A stretch of 64,000 bases of DNA from NCBI RefSeq assembly GCF_020740795.1, contig NC_067282.1, positions 178,254,274-178,318,273 on the forward strand, given 5' to 3'. Under the pieces are notes generated by a model. That model was not told the DNA's origin and made no database searches. It was given only the letters and a program-made list of their open reading frames with translations. Of the stretch, positions 1-12,025 are shown in pieces. Made by a program: the position numbers and the translations under genes. Source of the DNA: Apus apus (Eukaryota > Chordata > Aves > Apodiformes > Apodidae). Within the stretch, counting starts at the first letter, position 1. Each line of letters begins with the position of its first letter.

Positions 1-471
1 AGCACCTAAAGCACGCTTTACAGACCCAGAACAGATTGAGACCACAAAACCAGTTTGCCAAATGTACTAAGGGATAGGTGATACGTGGGAAGTAGATCAT
101 CCAGTGTTTGGCAACATCGCTTCCTGTTGGCAAATGCAAAGTGTAGTCGCTCCAGCGTTTCGACACCCCATAGGCCGCTTTCACTGTACGTCCCTTTTCA
201 GACCAGCTGATGTTGCTGTCGGGGTTACAGTTGTACTCAACCCATTGCCTGGTGAAATCACCAAGCTGTGGAGGGTCGGCTTCCTCGATGTCTACAATCC
301 TGGCCATTTCTGCTCCTTGCACGGCAACGTACTGGTCATTCACTTTTCTTACTTCTCTAACCCAAGGCTGAGAGTTCTCACAGTCTAAAACGATGATGAG
401 TCGAGAACAAAAAGTGCCGTTCTTTTCTCTCCACCACTCCAGGAGCGTGTCAAGTCGTAAAGCATCACCTC
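1..471 (-). CDS. TMEM168: TMEM168 coding exon 5 (residues 519-675, truncated by window edge)
   Basis: The exon starts after a CTTCTTGCAG acceptor and runs off the left edge still open. It encodes [18 protein letters not shown], a hydrophobic strand [12 protein letters not shown] (542-552), and later [18 protein letters not shown] and [19 protein letters not shown]. The end shows a hydrophobic, cysteine-containing stretch that could be a last membrane segment. Compared with the mammalian protein as remembered, the position after LD is cysteine here and serine in human. Roughly 22 residues and the stop are missing only because the window ends. Confidence 0.95.
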
Positions 472-3400
472 CTGCAAGAAGGGAAAAATATGTAAGATTA
501 GCAGGAAGAAACAGAAATCTCTGCAGAATTTTGGGTTCCAAGAATCCCTTATTTTAGCAACCTGGACAGATAGAACAGAAGTTTTCAACTGATCATCCCT
601 GGTTGTAGATGGTGCAGAGCTCCAGAGAGACATTAACTGATTCCAACTGACTTGCTGTGGCAGTTGAGGCCATTAACTTGATTGAAAAAAAAATATTAAT
701 AAAAATCCCTCACAGGGTGAAAAAAATTACAGCCTGTTAATGAAATCTGGAAATAGCTAAAACAGAGTTTATTTTGTATTACATTCTTATTAATCTGAAG
801 AGGAAAAAGACTCTTTTTAATATGGTTTTATTAATTTTCAAGAAGACTCCTCTTTCAAGGAAAAGAGAGGACTTTTGAACACAACACATGATAACAGTTT
901 CAAAGCACAATGAGAAAGAGACCTGTAGGCACAACCACTGCTTTGGCTTGAAAAATTCATGTGACCAGAAATGGAGAGATTCACTCCGCAAAGTTGTCTT
1001 CAGAGCATCAAGACTAAAACTGGTATGGACTTACGACTCCATAAAACAAAAATCTCATGAGAATTCTTCCATAATAATTATTTCCAAGCAGCTCAGAAAA
1101 CACTTGCAACTGGAGCATCCAACTTTTCATGTTCCATTTCAGCTTGTGCTCCAATGATACTTTGAAAGAGCAGGTTGAAATTAAATAGTTACAATGGGGA
1201 GTCCTTCTGCTTAAAGAGTAATGGATACTGCAGGATCTATGCGGCTTTGAAAAGCAGACTACTTACTCAAGTACCTAAGGAAAACATCTTGCAAACAAGT
1301 GACTAAATCTCTGTTGGTTACACCATGGCTATTTAATTGAAAGAACTGATCTAACCAGGTGTTGGCAAGTTAGAGCCAGGATACAGTTTTACACCAACAA
1401 CACCCTAATTTGACAATGTCAACTTAAAAAAAAAAAAAAAAAGGCAACTTTATGAAGAAAGGCAGAAAATTGGGACTTTGAAATAACTGCATTTTAAGTC
1501 CATAGTGATTTTCACTGGGGATATAATTACATTTAGAGGTATTTCAAATCTTGTTAGTAGGAATTTAACTAAACGAATGCAACTCAAACAGAAAAGGTGC
1601 ATATTTCAGCGCTCACATTTCTACCTGTAAGGGGTGAAAAAAAATGCTTGGAATTAATAGCTCAGAGTTAAAGCTTTAAGCATGCTATCACAGTGAAAGT
1701 AAAAGCAAAACTACAGGGCTACAACTTTCTCCAAAAAAATGCAAACCTGGAAAATTTAGTACCAAAGAAAATCTTAATATACCAACCTACAGTCTTGGTA
1801 CATGATCCCCAAATTGCTGTGGTTATTTACAGCAGATACTTGCATAGAAGCAGTTTCCCTTTTCCAGGTAAGCCTTCTGTATCAATTATCAGTAAATATT
1901 TAGTTATTTGTTCACATTTTAAAGGCTTATAAGTAATCTTTATCTAGTGCAGCTATGCAGGAGTGCAGGTCATTTCAAAACAGTACTGGAGAGAACTGCC
2001 CAAAGAAAACCATCTCATTCTTCATACACACATGAACACAGGCTTAGCTTCTAACCCTACTGACCTCAAACACACATGGACTTACCAGCCAGCACAAGAC
2101 TTAGGCAGCAAGCTGTGTAAGAAATCTATGCATCTGGCTACATCTGGCTCTCTGGCAGGTTCTGGAGGCAGCTCAGCCAGCAATTCCAGCAACAGAGACA
2201 AAGCTTCATTAGCCCAGCTTTTGCCTTTGCCTTCGCTCAGAGAACATGACCTCCCAGGTCGTCTGCTCATACTTCATGCATGACTAGTTAATAGTTTCTC
2301 TCATACACGACTGTGTTACATATCACCTCCAACAACTCAGAAACATCAGCAGCAGACTAATAAATCCAGTAATTATCCTTTTAAAGTTACTATTACAAAG
2401 CAAAGCCTGCCCTGCTACTGCTGTGCCCTACCACAGTGTAAGCCAGCAATGAGACACTACTCTTTCTGTTGGATCCAAATGCTGTATCTCATTGTTGCCA
2501 TCTCTCTTCATCCTCTCCAGAGGTTGGATGGCATTACACATTACTGGAGCTGATGACCAAGTGTTCCATCTGTCATGAAACGACACTGTCTAATACATGC
2601 AGTACAATTATAGACTCGAACAGCCTTCATCTTTTCAGATAATACTTCAAATTACATTCAGGGGCAATGCTATCTGGAAGAAGTATCAGCTTCCACCCCA
2701 GGATTTATCTAAAATTAATCACAAAAAAAGCATGTGAGACATGTCACAGCTGCCTGTTCCTCTTCTTTTGGTGACTATGCATATCTCCTGGTAGAATACT
2801 AAGTTGTGGTGGGTAGAGAACTGAAAAGCAACTTTGAACACCACTGCATTTACACACTGCATCTTTTAGCACATCTTTTTATTGTAACAGCTACCTTGGC
2901 CCTTATTCTAAAAGTGAAGATCAGAGTTTAATTTAGTCTACAGCTACCTGCACAAGTGTACAGAGACCTGGGCTCCCCTCTCACACTCCAGGCTGACCAG
3001 ACATAAGCCAGAGCTGGACTGGAAGCTATCTAATTTTTGCAGTTAGTTACATATAGGCTAGGAAGCTGCCCATGTCTGTTCTGCCAGCTGGAGCACAGGT
3101 GGGAGGCAGAGTTTCCCTCCTAGCTTGTTCCATGCAACATGTGGACACACTTGACTACTGCAAGGGGCAGCAGCTGCTCACCTGAATAAGACCACCCTAT
3201 TCCTGGAGAAGTCATTCAGCCACTCTGGTGTAGGCTCTCGTGCTAAGCTCTCACTATGGCTGTGGCTTTTTAAAATTGCAGATAGAGGTGAAGCCTTTGA
3301 GAAAAAATGTGTTGCCCTTCAGCAGGTCTAATGGCTGAAGTACAGGGTTACACCAGAGCAGGTATATGGCCTCCAGATGAAAACCAACCTGCGTCTGACT

Positions 3401-4760
3401 CAACATGACCATACAATAAAGCTCAACTCTATCAACAATACCCAAGAGCAGATGCCCCTGGAGAGAGGCTGCTGACCAACAGCCAGGAACTCACAGGCAG
3501 AGCACCATCTGTGACAGTGAATTATGCCCCAGTAAGAAAAAAAAGCTGCAAATTTTCAACATATTTACTGTAAGATTCACTTTTTGCACACACCAAACTT
3601 AGAAGACCAGTTCCATGCAGCAGGAGAGTAAGGCTAAATGTACCAATAATTTGGAAACTTTGGCAGGTTTACCAACAATTTTTATACAGTTGAGATATGA
3701 AGAGATCAAAAACAGTCTAGGAAAGGGGGAAATGCAGAGGTCTGGGCCAAGCATATGACTAAGCATTAAACAGCCCTTTATTATAGGGGTTTGTAGTCTT
3801 GAGGCTACATTGCACACACAATGGCTCCCAAACTCTAGGATGTCACCAAACTGTACCTGTTTCCATGATACAAGGTTTGCTATATATTTGAAGAACTGCT
3901 CTTCTACCATGGATTGTATAGCTGCCTCCTCTTTATTTTGTTAATTCTATCTTTTACAAAAAACAGAGCACATCTTAAGGACATGCATGCAGTCCTTCAC
4001 GACAGCCTAGCTGACACAGTGACACAAAACACTGTATAATTCAGTCAGAAGTAGGTGTGCTGGCTCTGCCATGTCCTGGAAATGAGAAGATTTATGCTTG
4101 TTCATTACAGGGAACAAATCTTTCTCAAAATACAATGGAAATTTGTCTTCAGAGCACTTTACTTTTCAGGGAAAAACCCCCACACACTTCAAAGTTACCT
4201 TGTTGAATCGTAAGAGGAATAAGAAATCATGCTTAAAATTCTAAGCGTACACCTGGGGTCAACCATATTTAGACAATTTTGAGAACACCTAAAAGAATTG
4301 TTAGCTGCAAAAGTATTTTTGTCAAAGTGACTAGATACCAAAAATGACACAAGTTCATCCAGTAACATACCCAACTGTCTACAGAGCAGGGTGAGAAAAG
4401 ATCTGCTTCTTTAGATCAAGTTAACTACATGCCTAAGAGGCTTCTGCATGACTCCATTCTCTCCACGAGTAGAGGCAGTCACCCTGCAGCCTTGCCCATT
4501 TTGATGATTCTTTGTGGCCTCTGAATCTTCTAACAGCCGTGTTCTATATACTACCCTGTCTTCCTTCCCTGCCAAGGAGCTTGTATGAACCTGCTATCCA
4601 AAGACTGGTGGCTCTGTCTCATCCTAGACTATCAGACAATAAATGTCACCAGAACATTCAAGATTTGCAATACACTCTGATTTTTTAAAAGAAAGAATTA
4701 ATTTATTTGGAAAGTATATAAATACTAAAACTGTTAAAAAAACCAAAAAAAAATAGTTAC
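472..4760 (-). other. TMEM168 intron 4
   Basis: AT-rich intronic sequence with normal GT-AG ends. It contains a 17-base adenine run at 1426-1442 and no recognisable coding sequence, RNA gene or complete mobile element. Short open frames inside it have no family resemblance. Confidence 0.85.
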
Positions 4761-5035
4761 CTGCCAGTGCCCATTCGCCAGTGCCATGTGAGTGACCACT
4801 GTAATATAAAATGTAGGTATCATGTCTGGGTCCATCTGCTGTCCGAAGTTCAAGAAAAGATTTGATCTTGGAGTGAAGGGTATCAAAGGTCAGTCCACTG
4901 GTAGAGTAATCGCAACCATACGTCTCAATCATGTGATATGCAAAAAACCTTTGGATGGCATTAAGCATGCCTGTAGACCTCAGGTTTAACTCCTGTACAT
5001 GCTCAGGTGGAAGAAGAGTTGGCTGGCCATCAGGG
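4761..5035 (-). CDS. TMEM168: TMEM168 coding exon 4 (residues 427-518)
   Basis: This 275-base exon begins after a TTTCTTTAG acceptor and ends at a GCAG|GTAACT donor, one base into a glycine codon. It encodes the start of the soluble C-terminal domain, including [17 protein letters not shown], an [16 protein letters not shown] segment and the stretch [20 protein letters not shown] at residues 499-518. The frame matches the known family without gaps. The YYSGH element after a predicted beta strand looks like the histidine motif of caspase-fold proteins, which is discussed as a finding. Intron read-through here would add a hydrophobic tail before a stop, with no sign that it is used. Confidence 0.95.
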
Positions 5036-5615
5036 CTAAAGAAAAGAAAAGAAAAACAGCTATTACTATGTTTTATAATTATTTCATGCTTAGTGGACTT
5101 CTAGCAACTGGTGATTTTTTTTTCCTCTGTGCATATTTTTTCTGCTATGAAGTGGCATTATTCTAAATTCAAATTTACTTGAAATGCACAGTTTATAAAT
5201 AATTCAAAATACTGTATTTGAGTGAGGGACCACTATCTCCCCCTCCCCCTGCCACACTTCTTCACTTCAAAGCATAGTCCTTACTCAGCCCCATGCTACT
5301 CCTGAAATGGGAGGAGGAGGGAGGAGAGAGGGGCAGGTGAAGAAACACACTTTTTAAGTCTACATAGCTGTCCATTAATCATGACAATAAGAGATTTGGT
5401 CTTGCAAAACACCCAGTTATGGAAGCACTCTTCAGGATGTATTTTTCAGAAAAAATAAATGTATTCATCACTCTTCAGCCAACGTAATAATGATAATGAT
5501 AACGATCATGGCTGATGAATTGGCCTGATTTACACTCAGTTACAGACATGGAGAGGTTTTGTGGGTGAAAACATGGAGATGAACTTACTCAATTAATACC
5601 AAATAAAGCTTCTGT

Positions 5616-5646
5616 CATATATATATATATGCATGCATGTATGTAT
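5616..5646. repeat. (TA)n with TGCA/TGTA microsatellite
   Basis: An alternating AT run passes into GCATGCATGTATGT. It is a simple purine-pyrimidine alternating repeat likely to vary in length between individuals. Confidence 0.9.
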
Positions 5647-5956
5647 TCTTCATGTATTTTGTTTGCAAGTCGGTGCATAAAGCTACCTGGTTTCTTCATT
5701 GGTCTAGGTAATTAAATGTGCACCTCCTCCTCACCTCCCTTGTGCCTTCAGGAAGGCTAACGTTCCACTGCTACATTCTATTGAATACATCATTGTTACT
5801 ATATTTGTCTCAGCAAGTGAAGGAACAGCCAAGCTTTGTTAGTAAGGAACCTTAGTTCTGACAGGTCCTAAACAGTTGCCTGAGAGTATCTCATTCACTC
5901 CAAAATAAGAGGGAACTGCCAGAGCCAGAATAATTTAATACAATGAAAGCATTAAA

Positions 5957-5974
5957 TTGTTGCCATGGCAACAA
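5957..5974. promoter_or_regulatory. RFX X-box palindrome in TMEM168 intron 3
   Basis: TTGTTGCCATGGCAACAA is a perfect 18-base palindrome whose core, GTTGCCATGGCAAC, is the full two-half-site X-box bound by RFX factors. It sits in AT-rich sequence with several homeobox-like TTAAT/ATTA and SOX-like ATTGT words within 40 bases on each side. This arrangement resembles a tissue enhancer. Activity is not shown by the sequence. Confidence 0.55.
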
Positions 5975-6939
5975 AAACAATTTATTTCTATTGTAATGTA
6001 AATGTGGTCATTTTTTTTTAATCATAGCATGGTTTGTTAATCCCTAACAATAACTGACTACATGGATTCTTTAGAAGAATGCACAGATTAAAACTGTAGA
6101 TAAGTTCATAAAATTTGTTTTTACAGTATTTTACACTATTTAAGATACAGTGATCTAACATCAGCACACTACCTTCTGTTGCTTTGCCCATTGTTTTCCC
6201 CATCCACTGAATCCACTACACATACAGCAAGCCGGGCAGTTCTCATAAATTGGACAGCTCTATTTTTAAGCCTCTCTGCTCAACTCACTACTCGGTTTTT
6301 TTCATAACTCAGAGAACTTATAAAGTTTTAAAAAAAATGTCTATGCACCATTTTAATTATATGGCTAAAGTAGCATCTGCAAGTTCAAAACTTTTAAGAA
6401 AAACACACAAATGGACAAATAATAAACATACAGTCCCTCCACCTTGAAGCATTTCTCATATGGTAACACTTATAATGGAACAAAAATCAGCTGTAAATTC
6501 ACAATACCAATAGCTGAAATGTAGTCCACTCACAAATCTAATTTCAATGTCCTTCAAATGTAGATAACATCTCTTTTAACAGAATTCAAAACTGTTTTGA
6601 ACATACCTGGTTTATTAAATCCTCTCACACAAAATATCTGCATTCAGTCAAATGCCCCAATCCTCCTTTGCACGAGATACCGAATGTGGAATCTGCCTAT
6701 GCATGATTGGTGCATAAAGCCATTAATTGGCTTTGTAAAACCAATTTAAATATATATAAAAAAGTGGAGTTGGAGTTACTAATTCCTTCTGAAAGGTGAG
6801 GAAAAGGAAAAATGCAAAATCTGCCTATTATTTCAATTTGTATTTAATTATTGAAAAATACAAGCAAGAGCACTGCGTTGTCTCTATAAGCTAACAGTAC
6901 ACTTTCAGTGCCTGAAGCTGAAATACATGATAACTATAC

Positions 6940-7082
6940 CTGCAAAAATTGGTGGGAATCACAACAGCATACCCAACGCACGTTCCTCCCAAGCAGTTTC
7001 CCAGCTCATGGAACAGCCCATGAGCCATCGACTCCAGAGGTAAAACGATGAGAAATACACTCATGAAGATCCCATTGGTTGG
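6940..7082 (-). CDS. TMEM168: TMEM168 coding exon 3 (residues 380-426)
   Basis: A TTTTTAG acceptor opens this 143-base exon and a CAG|GTATAG donor closes it. It encodes the segment starting [20 protein letters not shown], another membrane-associated hydrophobic stretch, followed by [20 protein letters not shown]. It ends two bases into a serine codon completed by the next exon. The frame joins exactly to the SWQ end of the previous exon and to the SPDGQP start of the next. No internal damage is seen. Confidence 0.95.
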
Positions 7083-10079
7083 CTAAAAAGAGAATAGAGA
7101 GATAGAGGTATTGCATGAAAAATCCCCCCTATCTGTTGGTTATAGTGTTATGAATAATTGCCTCTGTTTGGTCAAACATACCCCGGTCCTGCAACATGCA
7201 AGTTATTATATGTAATGTGAAGGTTTTTTTTCCTCATACTACATTGTGAAGTACTCCAAAGACAAATGAAAGGCCTGGGAAAAGGTGGCTCATAAGCAGG
7301 GATCACTCTTCTGAAAGGAATGCATTTGAAAACATTGACAGCACACAACTTGGGTTTAAAAGCCCTGATCATAGCTTAGCTTTACCCACTTCAGCAGGAA
7401 AACCAAATGCCACAAAATTATTGCTGTGCATAAAATAAATAGATTGGTAAATATCTGCACAATCAGGCCTTAATCAGTAAAGTACATCAGAAAATATTAT
7501 GTATCTAGCATCGGATGATAGCATACTATATAGCATCATTAAAAATACAGACTTAAAGATTTCTGCTTTTTAATGCCAAGAGCTTTCAAAATATTCTTTG
7601 TGAAATACTGTGTATCACACAAAAGATGACCTGTGCAAACGCTTATGAACATGAGTGCAATTAAAAAGACAAATCTTTATCAGCTACATATATATCAGAT
7701 ATTCTTTCTCATCTGAATACATAGATGATTTCTGTAAAAAAAGAAGGTTCAAAAGTTAAGTCTTAACCACTACTGCTAGTAAAATAAAAATGGACTTCTG
7801 AAATGCCAGCTGGCAGTGAGAGGCAGAGCAGATACAGATTAATTTTAATTACTTTAAAATGATGTGAGTGGGTTTAACGAGGCATTAAATGCTTTAGAAA
7901 AGGTAGAAACAGTATTATAACATAATTAACCAAGAAATTTAATATCCATGGTGCAGTTATTAAATACTGAAGTTTGTTATACAGCAAAGGAAATAAAGTA
8001 ATAGCTATAGATTTCTGTCTTCCGAAGAGCCTTGTGGCCTTTGATCATATCTATGTTTTAGTTGCCCTCTTTGCACAAATCTACAATGTTAATGTTTTTA
8101 AAAAATTTGGATACAGCCTTATTGTTTAACACTCAGTGAATTGATGTGGTCATTCAGCTCAAAGCACAAAGCTATTAATAATTTGGAAAATAAATTATAC
8201 TGAAAGAAATGACACCTAAACCAACTCAGTTCTCATCAACATGTGGCACTAACTCAACGATGTTCAGTTTTTAAGCATATCAGTATACATGACTTAGTCT
8301 GAAAGAACAGCTTTCCCCTTCTACTGTTCTTCCTGCCCAAAGGAAGAATACCATTTGCCACCTGTCCCGGATTTAAAGTGTCCCATTATACTTCTGATGC
8401 AAGTATCTCACCTATGTGTCCTTGAAATGGTGACAGCAACGCTTCTAACCACAAATAAACACCAGAAGCTGATATTAACTGATAAATAAACGAGAAATGA
8501 AAAGTTTATTTATTTAACTTCTAGCTCTTGAGGACGTGAGGATATGACTTTGAGCAGACATTGATTCATGTTACAGAACAACCACGGAGAGTTTCCCCTT
8601 ACCCACAGCCCTGTGCACCTTTTCAAGGGAGTGCTGTTAATATTTCTCTGACTTGCTAACATTTGAGCTACAAAACTGGTTTGGATCTAACAACTCCATC
8701 AAACAGGTGGTAATGCTAGTGTTAATACTGCAATCTGATTTCATGTGATATAATGTAACTTGATGTTTTGGTGCTAATAATTTGAATAGACAAGGAGCAA
8801 TGTGTGCCTATGAAGCACATAAATTTTAGGAGATTCAAAATCCCTTTTATGCACATCATTTTTTAAAGCCATCTCAGGAGATACTCTGCATGCTTCCAGA
8901 TACATTCCTTTCCTTGTCCCATTCTCACCTACACTCAAGAGGGTCAGGATCAACGAGTGAACAAACAGATGGAATATATTTAAGACAAGTGCAGAGGATC
9001 ATTCACATAGTGATTCTCAAGTTTTGTGTCAGATAATAAGGATTTTCAGAATAATACCCCAAAAGTCATACAATTAACAATTACCTGAAATCACCAGAAG
9101 ACAGAAAAGCTTAAAACTCTGTAACAATTATGGTAAAACCTCAACTTGTTTTGTTGTCAATAACGAGAAAAAAAAATCCTGTAACTAAGACTTAACAGTT
9201 TTTGTGAGATGTGTATCAGCAGAAAGTGCTGATTTTTGCTGCTCAGTTTCCCAAATCCACTCTGGAAAGGAAAAGGACTCAGAGCAGAACCAATAAAAAC
9301 TTACAAACATTTGGTTAGTTTGCGTTCTACAGACCTTTGGTAAAATAAAAGACTTTGACGAAATAGTGGAGCTCCCCAGCTAAATTAGTTTCAATTTTTG
9401 GAGACTTACTTTTGCAACTGTAGATACCAGAAGAAAAAATTGTTTTCAGTTACAAAAAGAACGAAGACTTGGATTCTGCAGAAACTGAAGGGCTTGTCTG
9501 GAAAAAGCTTCCTGTTCATGATCAGCTAGTTAGAGTATTCTCTGAACCTTGGAAAGGCTGAATGCATGGACTGGCAAGTATTATAATACATTTTTATGAC
9601 CAGCTCAGCTTTTCCACCATATATCAATATGGCTTACATAAACATGACTTTTCTTGGAACTTGACAGAGCAAACTGCTCTTACATCACAGCAGTGTTTTG
9701 ATCACAGTGGAACATATTACAAAATAAAAAGCACATTTGCCCATAAAACCTACAGCAATTGCAATATCCCAAAGAATGCTATTATATTATTACTTTACAT
9801 GAATTTTATTGTAGAAGTTTTCTTACAACGTGCCACATTGTTCTATAGTCCCTGCATTTCCCCCAATCCCCTAAACACTTGCAAGTTATTAAGCCCACAG
9901 TTTTCTGCAATAACACAACTTGAGATTATCATAAAGATAAATAGTTTTTACCAAACTTCTAATTGAGTCTTACTGTCTGACTTCTAAAAAAAAATATATC
10001 TACATTTAATTGTTGAAAGTACTCCTACTAATATGAAGATACTGGCAAGAAAATTCACAAATACTTGTGAGATAGTAGG

Positions 10080-10655
10080 TCAAGAGAGGTTCTCCTCCCC
10101 CTCTATTCTGCATTGGTGAGGCCACATCTGGAATATTGTGTCCAGTTCTGGGCCCCTCAGTTCAAGAAGGACAGGGAAGTGCTTGAAAGAGTCCAGCGCA
10201 GAGCCACAAGGATGATTAAGGGAGTGGAACATCTCCCTTATGAGGAAAGGCTGAGGGAGCTGGGTCTCTTTAGTTTGGAGAAAAGGAGACTGAGGGGGGA
10301 CCTCATCAATGTTTACAAATATGTAAAGGGTGAGTGTCAAGACGATGGAGTTAAGCTTTTTTCAGTGAAGACCAGTGATAGGACAAGGAGTAATGGATAC
10401 AAGTTGGAGCATAGGAGGTTTAAGATGAATATCAGGAAAAATTTTTTTACTGTAAGAGTGACAGAGCCCTGGAACAGGCTGCCCAGAGAGGTTGTGGAGT
10501 CTCCTTCGCTGGAGACATTCAAAACCCGCCTGGACACCTTCCTGTGTGACGTGCTCTAGGTGACCCTGCTCTGGCAGGGGGGTTGGACTAGATGATCTTT
10601 CGAGGTCCCTTCCAACCCCTAGGATTCTATGATTCTATGATTCTATGATTCTACA
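10080..10655 (+). mobile_element. CR1 LINE, 5'-truncated young copy
   Basis: The copy opens in the C-terminal part of the CR1 second reading frame. The run from 10113 to 10559 stays open and includes [40 protein letters not shown] and [18 protein letters not shown], and ends with CDVL. It is followed by the 3' UTR and about three and a half copies of the ATTCTATG tail repeat (10621-10654). It is nearly identical to the corresponding part of the copy at 54.9-57.3 kb, so both belong to a recently active subfamily. It lies antisense to TMEM168 within intron 2. Confidence 0.95.
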
Positions 10656-11912
10656 CAGAAACTGCAAGGATCATCTCAGTGATCTATCTTGCTCTCTATC
10701 CTGCTTTGAGTTTGTATCAAATATTAAACAGAAATGGGAAATGCGCTCTAAAGTGTCACGAATCAACTCGGCTCCATCTGAACTTTCAACTAAGTCTTCA
10801 TTTAGTGGTCATCTTCTGCGATGGAGTAGAAAAATATTGTCAGTATGGATATTTTACATTTATTGACATCCATCTAAGGTGAGGATGCTGATACTTGCTC
10901 TCAGCACTTTTTCAGCAGTTTTGATACAGAACAAATATATCACTAACAAATATAAAAATGATTAATGATGTTTAGAGCAGCTATACATTAAGATAATAGA
11001 ATATTTTAATTCAGTGCTGGTGGCATTTTAGAATAGCTGAACTATAAGAACTTGGAATAGCAAAAAAAAAACTATAATTCAGTAATTACTTTAAATCTGA
11101 AGATAGGTCCCTCTTTTAAGATAACAGCTAAGATGCCACGTGGAGACTGTCAGTGCTTTACTAAATCCAAAAGACTTGATGACTGGTCCTTAATGGAGCA
11201 GATGGTCATGGATGCATAGTCAGAGTCAGAAAGGGATTTTGTTCCTTCATCTGTTCAGCCCATTGTCATTCTGTTTTCAACTGCACTAGCAATCTCAGCC
11301 TGCAGTACATCTCTGCACTTGAAGTGCCCATTGATTCCAGGCAGACTGCTCAAAAAGCACACAGAAGACAGAGACTATCTCAGCAATCCCACTGAAAACA
11401 TGAGAAGCCACTTTATCTCTCTTTTTTTCCCTTTGGCTGTGTTATTCTAAATGAATATTTAGGAAGTACAGCGTGTTCTCATTTCAAATAATACAGAAAA
11501 GCTAGAACAAAAAAAAAAAAATACTTCTTGCCTCTGATGACTGAAATGACAGACAATAAAAGATGGGTGAGATTCACTAGTAGTATTATCTGTCCACTTT
11601 CTTTAGCTTTTCAAGCAATGGTTATGGTTAAGTGTAACTGTCAAAACACCAGAAGAATTTAGAGGACAGCCAAAATACATAATTTTATACCCATGGTAGG
11701 ACAAATCCAGTCCCAAGGAGTAAATCACCATTGGAAGTGGAATAATTCTGAAACTGTATTTACTGACATGTGACTGAAAAACATAATGAGGAGGAAGAAA
11801 AAAAAAAAAAAAAGAAGTATTAGTTTAAATTGTAAGCCAGTGACAAAGAACTATAGGAGAGCCCTTCTGATCAAAACAGAAATAAATTCCTAATGAGATG
11901 TCAACTAAGGTG

Positions 11913-12025
11913 ATCACAGAAACACTGAACGGTTGGGGCTGGAAGGGGCCTCTGGAGGTCATCTGGTCCAGCACCCTCGTCCAGTAAGGCCACCTAGAGC
12001 AGCCTGCCCAGGGTTGTAAGTAGCA
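11913..12025 (-). mobile_element. CR1 3'-end fragment, old
   Basis: Read on the minus strand, this shows the diverged CR1 3' end: a word like GGGCAGGCTGCTCTAGGTGG, then GGACCAGATGACCTCCAGAG and GGCCCCTTCCAGCCCCAACC. No reading frame survives. Confidence 0.8.

Larger units (their letters stand above)
5036..6939 (-). other. TMEM168 intron 3
   Basis: Intronic sequence holding a pyrimidine-rich then purine-rich pair of tracts near 5235-5340, a TA/TGCA microsatellite at 5616-5646 and the X-box palindrome at 5957-5974. No coding sequence was recognised. Confidence 0.85.

Noticed and set aside
1426-1442. Adenine run considered as the tail of a processed retrocopy
   Set aside because: The preceding sequence shows no recognisable gene copy, poly(A) signal or flanking target duplication.
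9562-9966. 134-codon plus-strand open frame in TMEM168 intron 2
   Set aside because: The translation has no family resemblance, composition fits AT-rich intron, and no splice or promoter context supports it.
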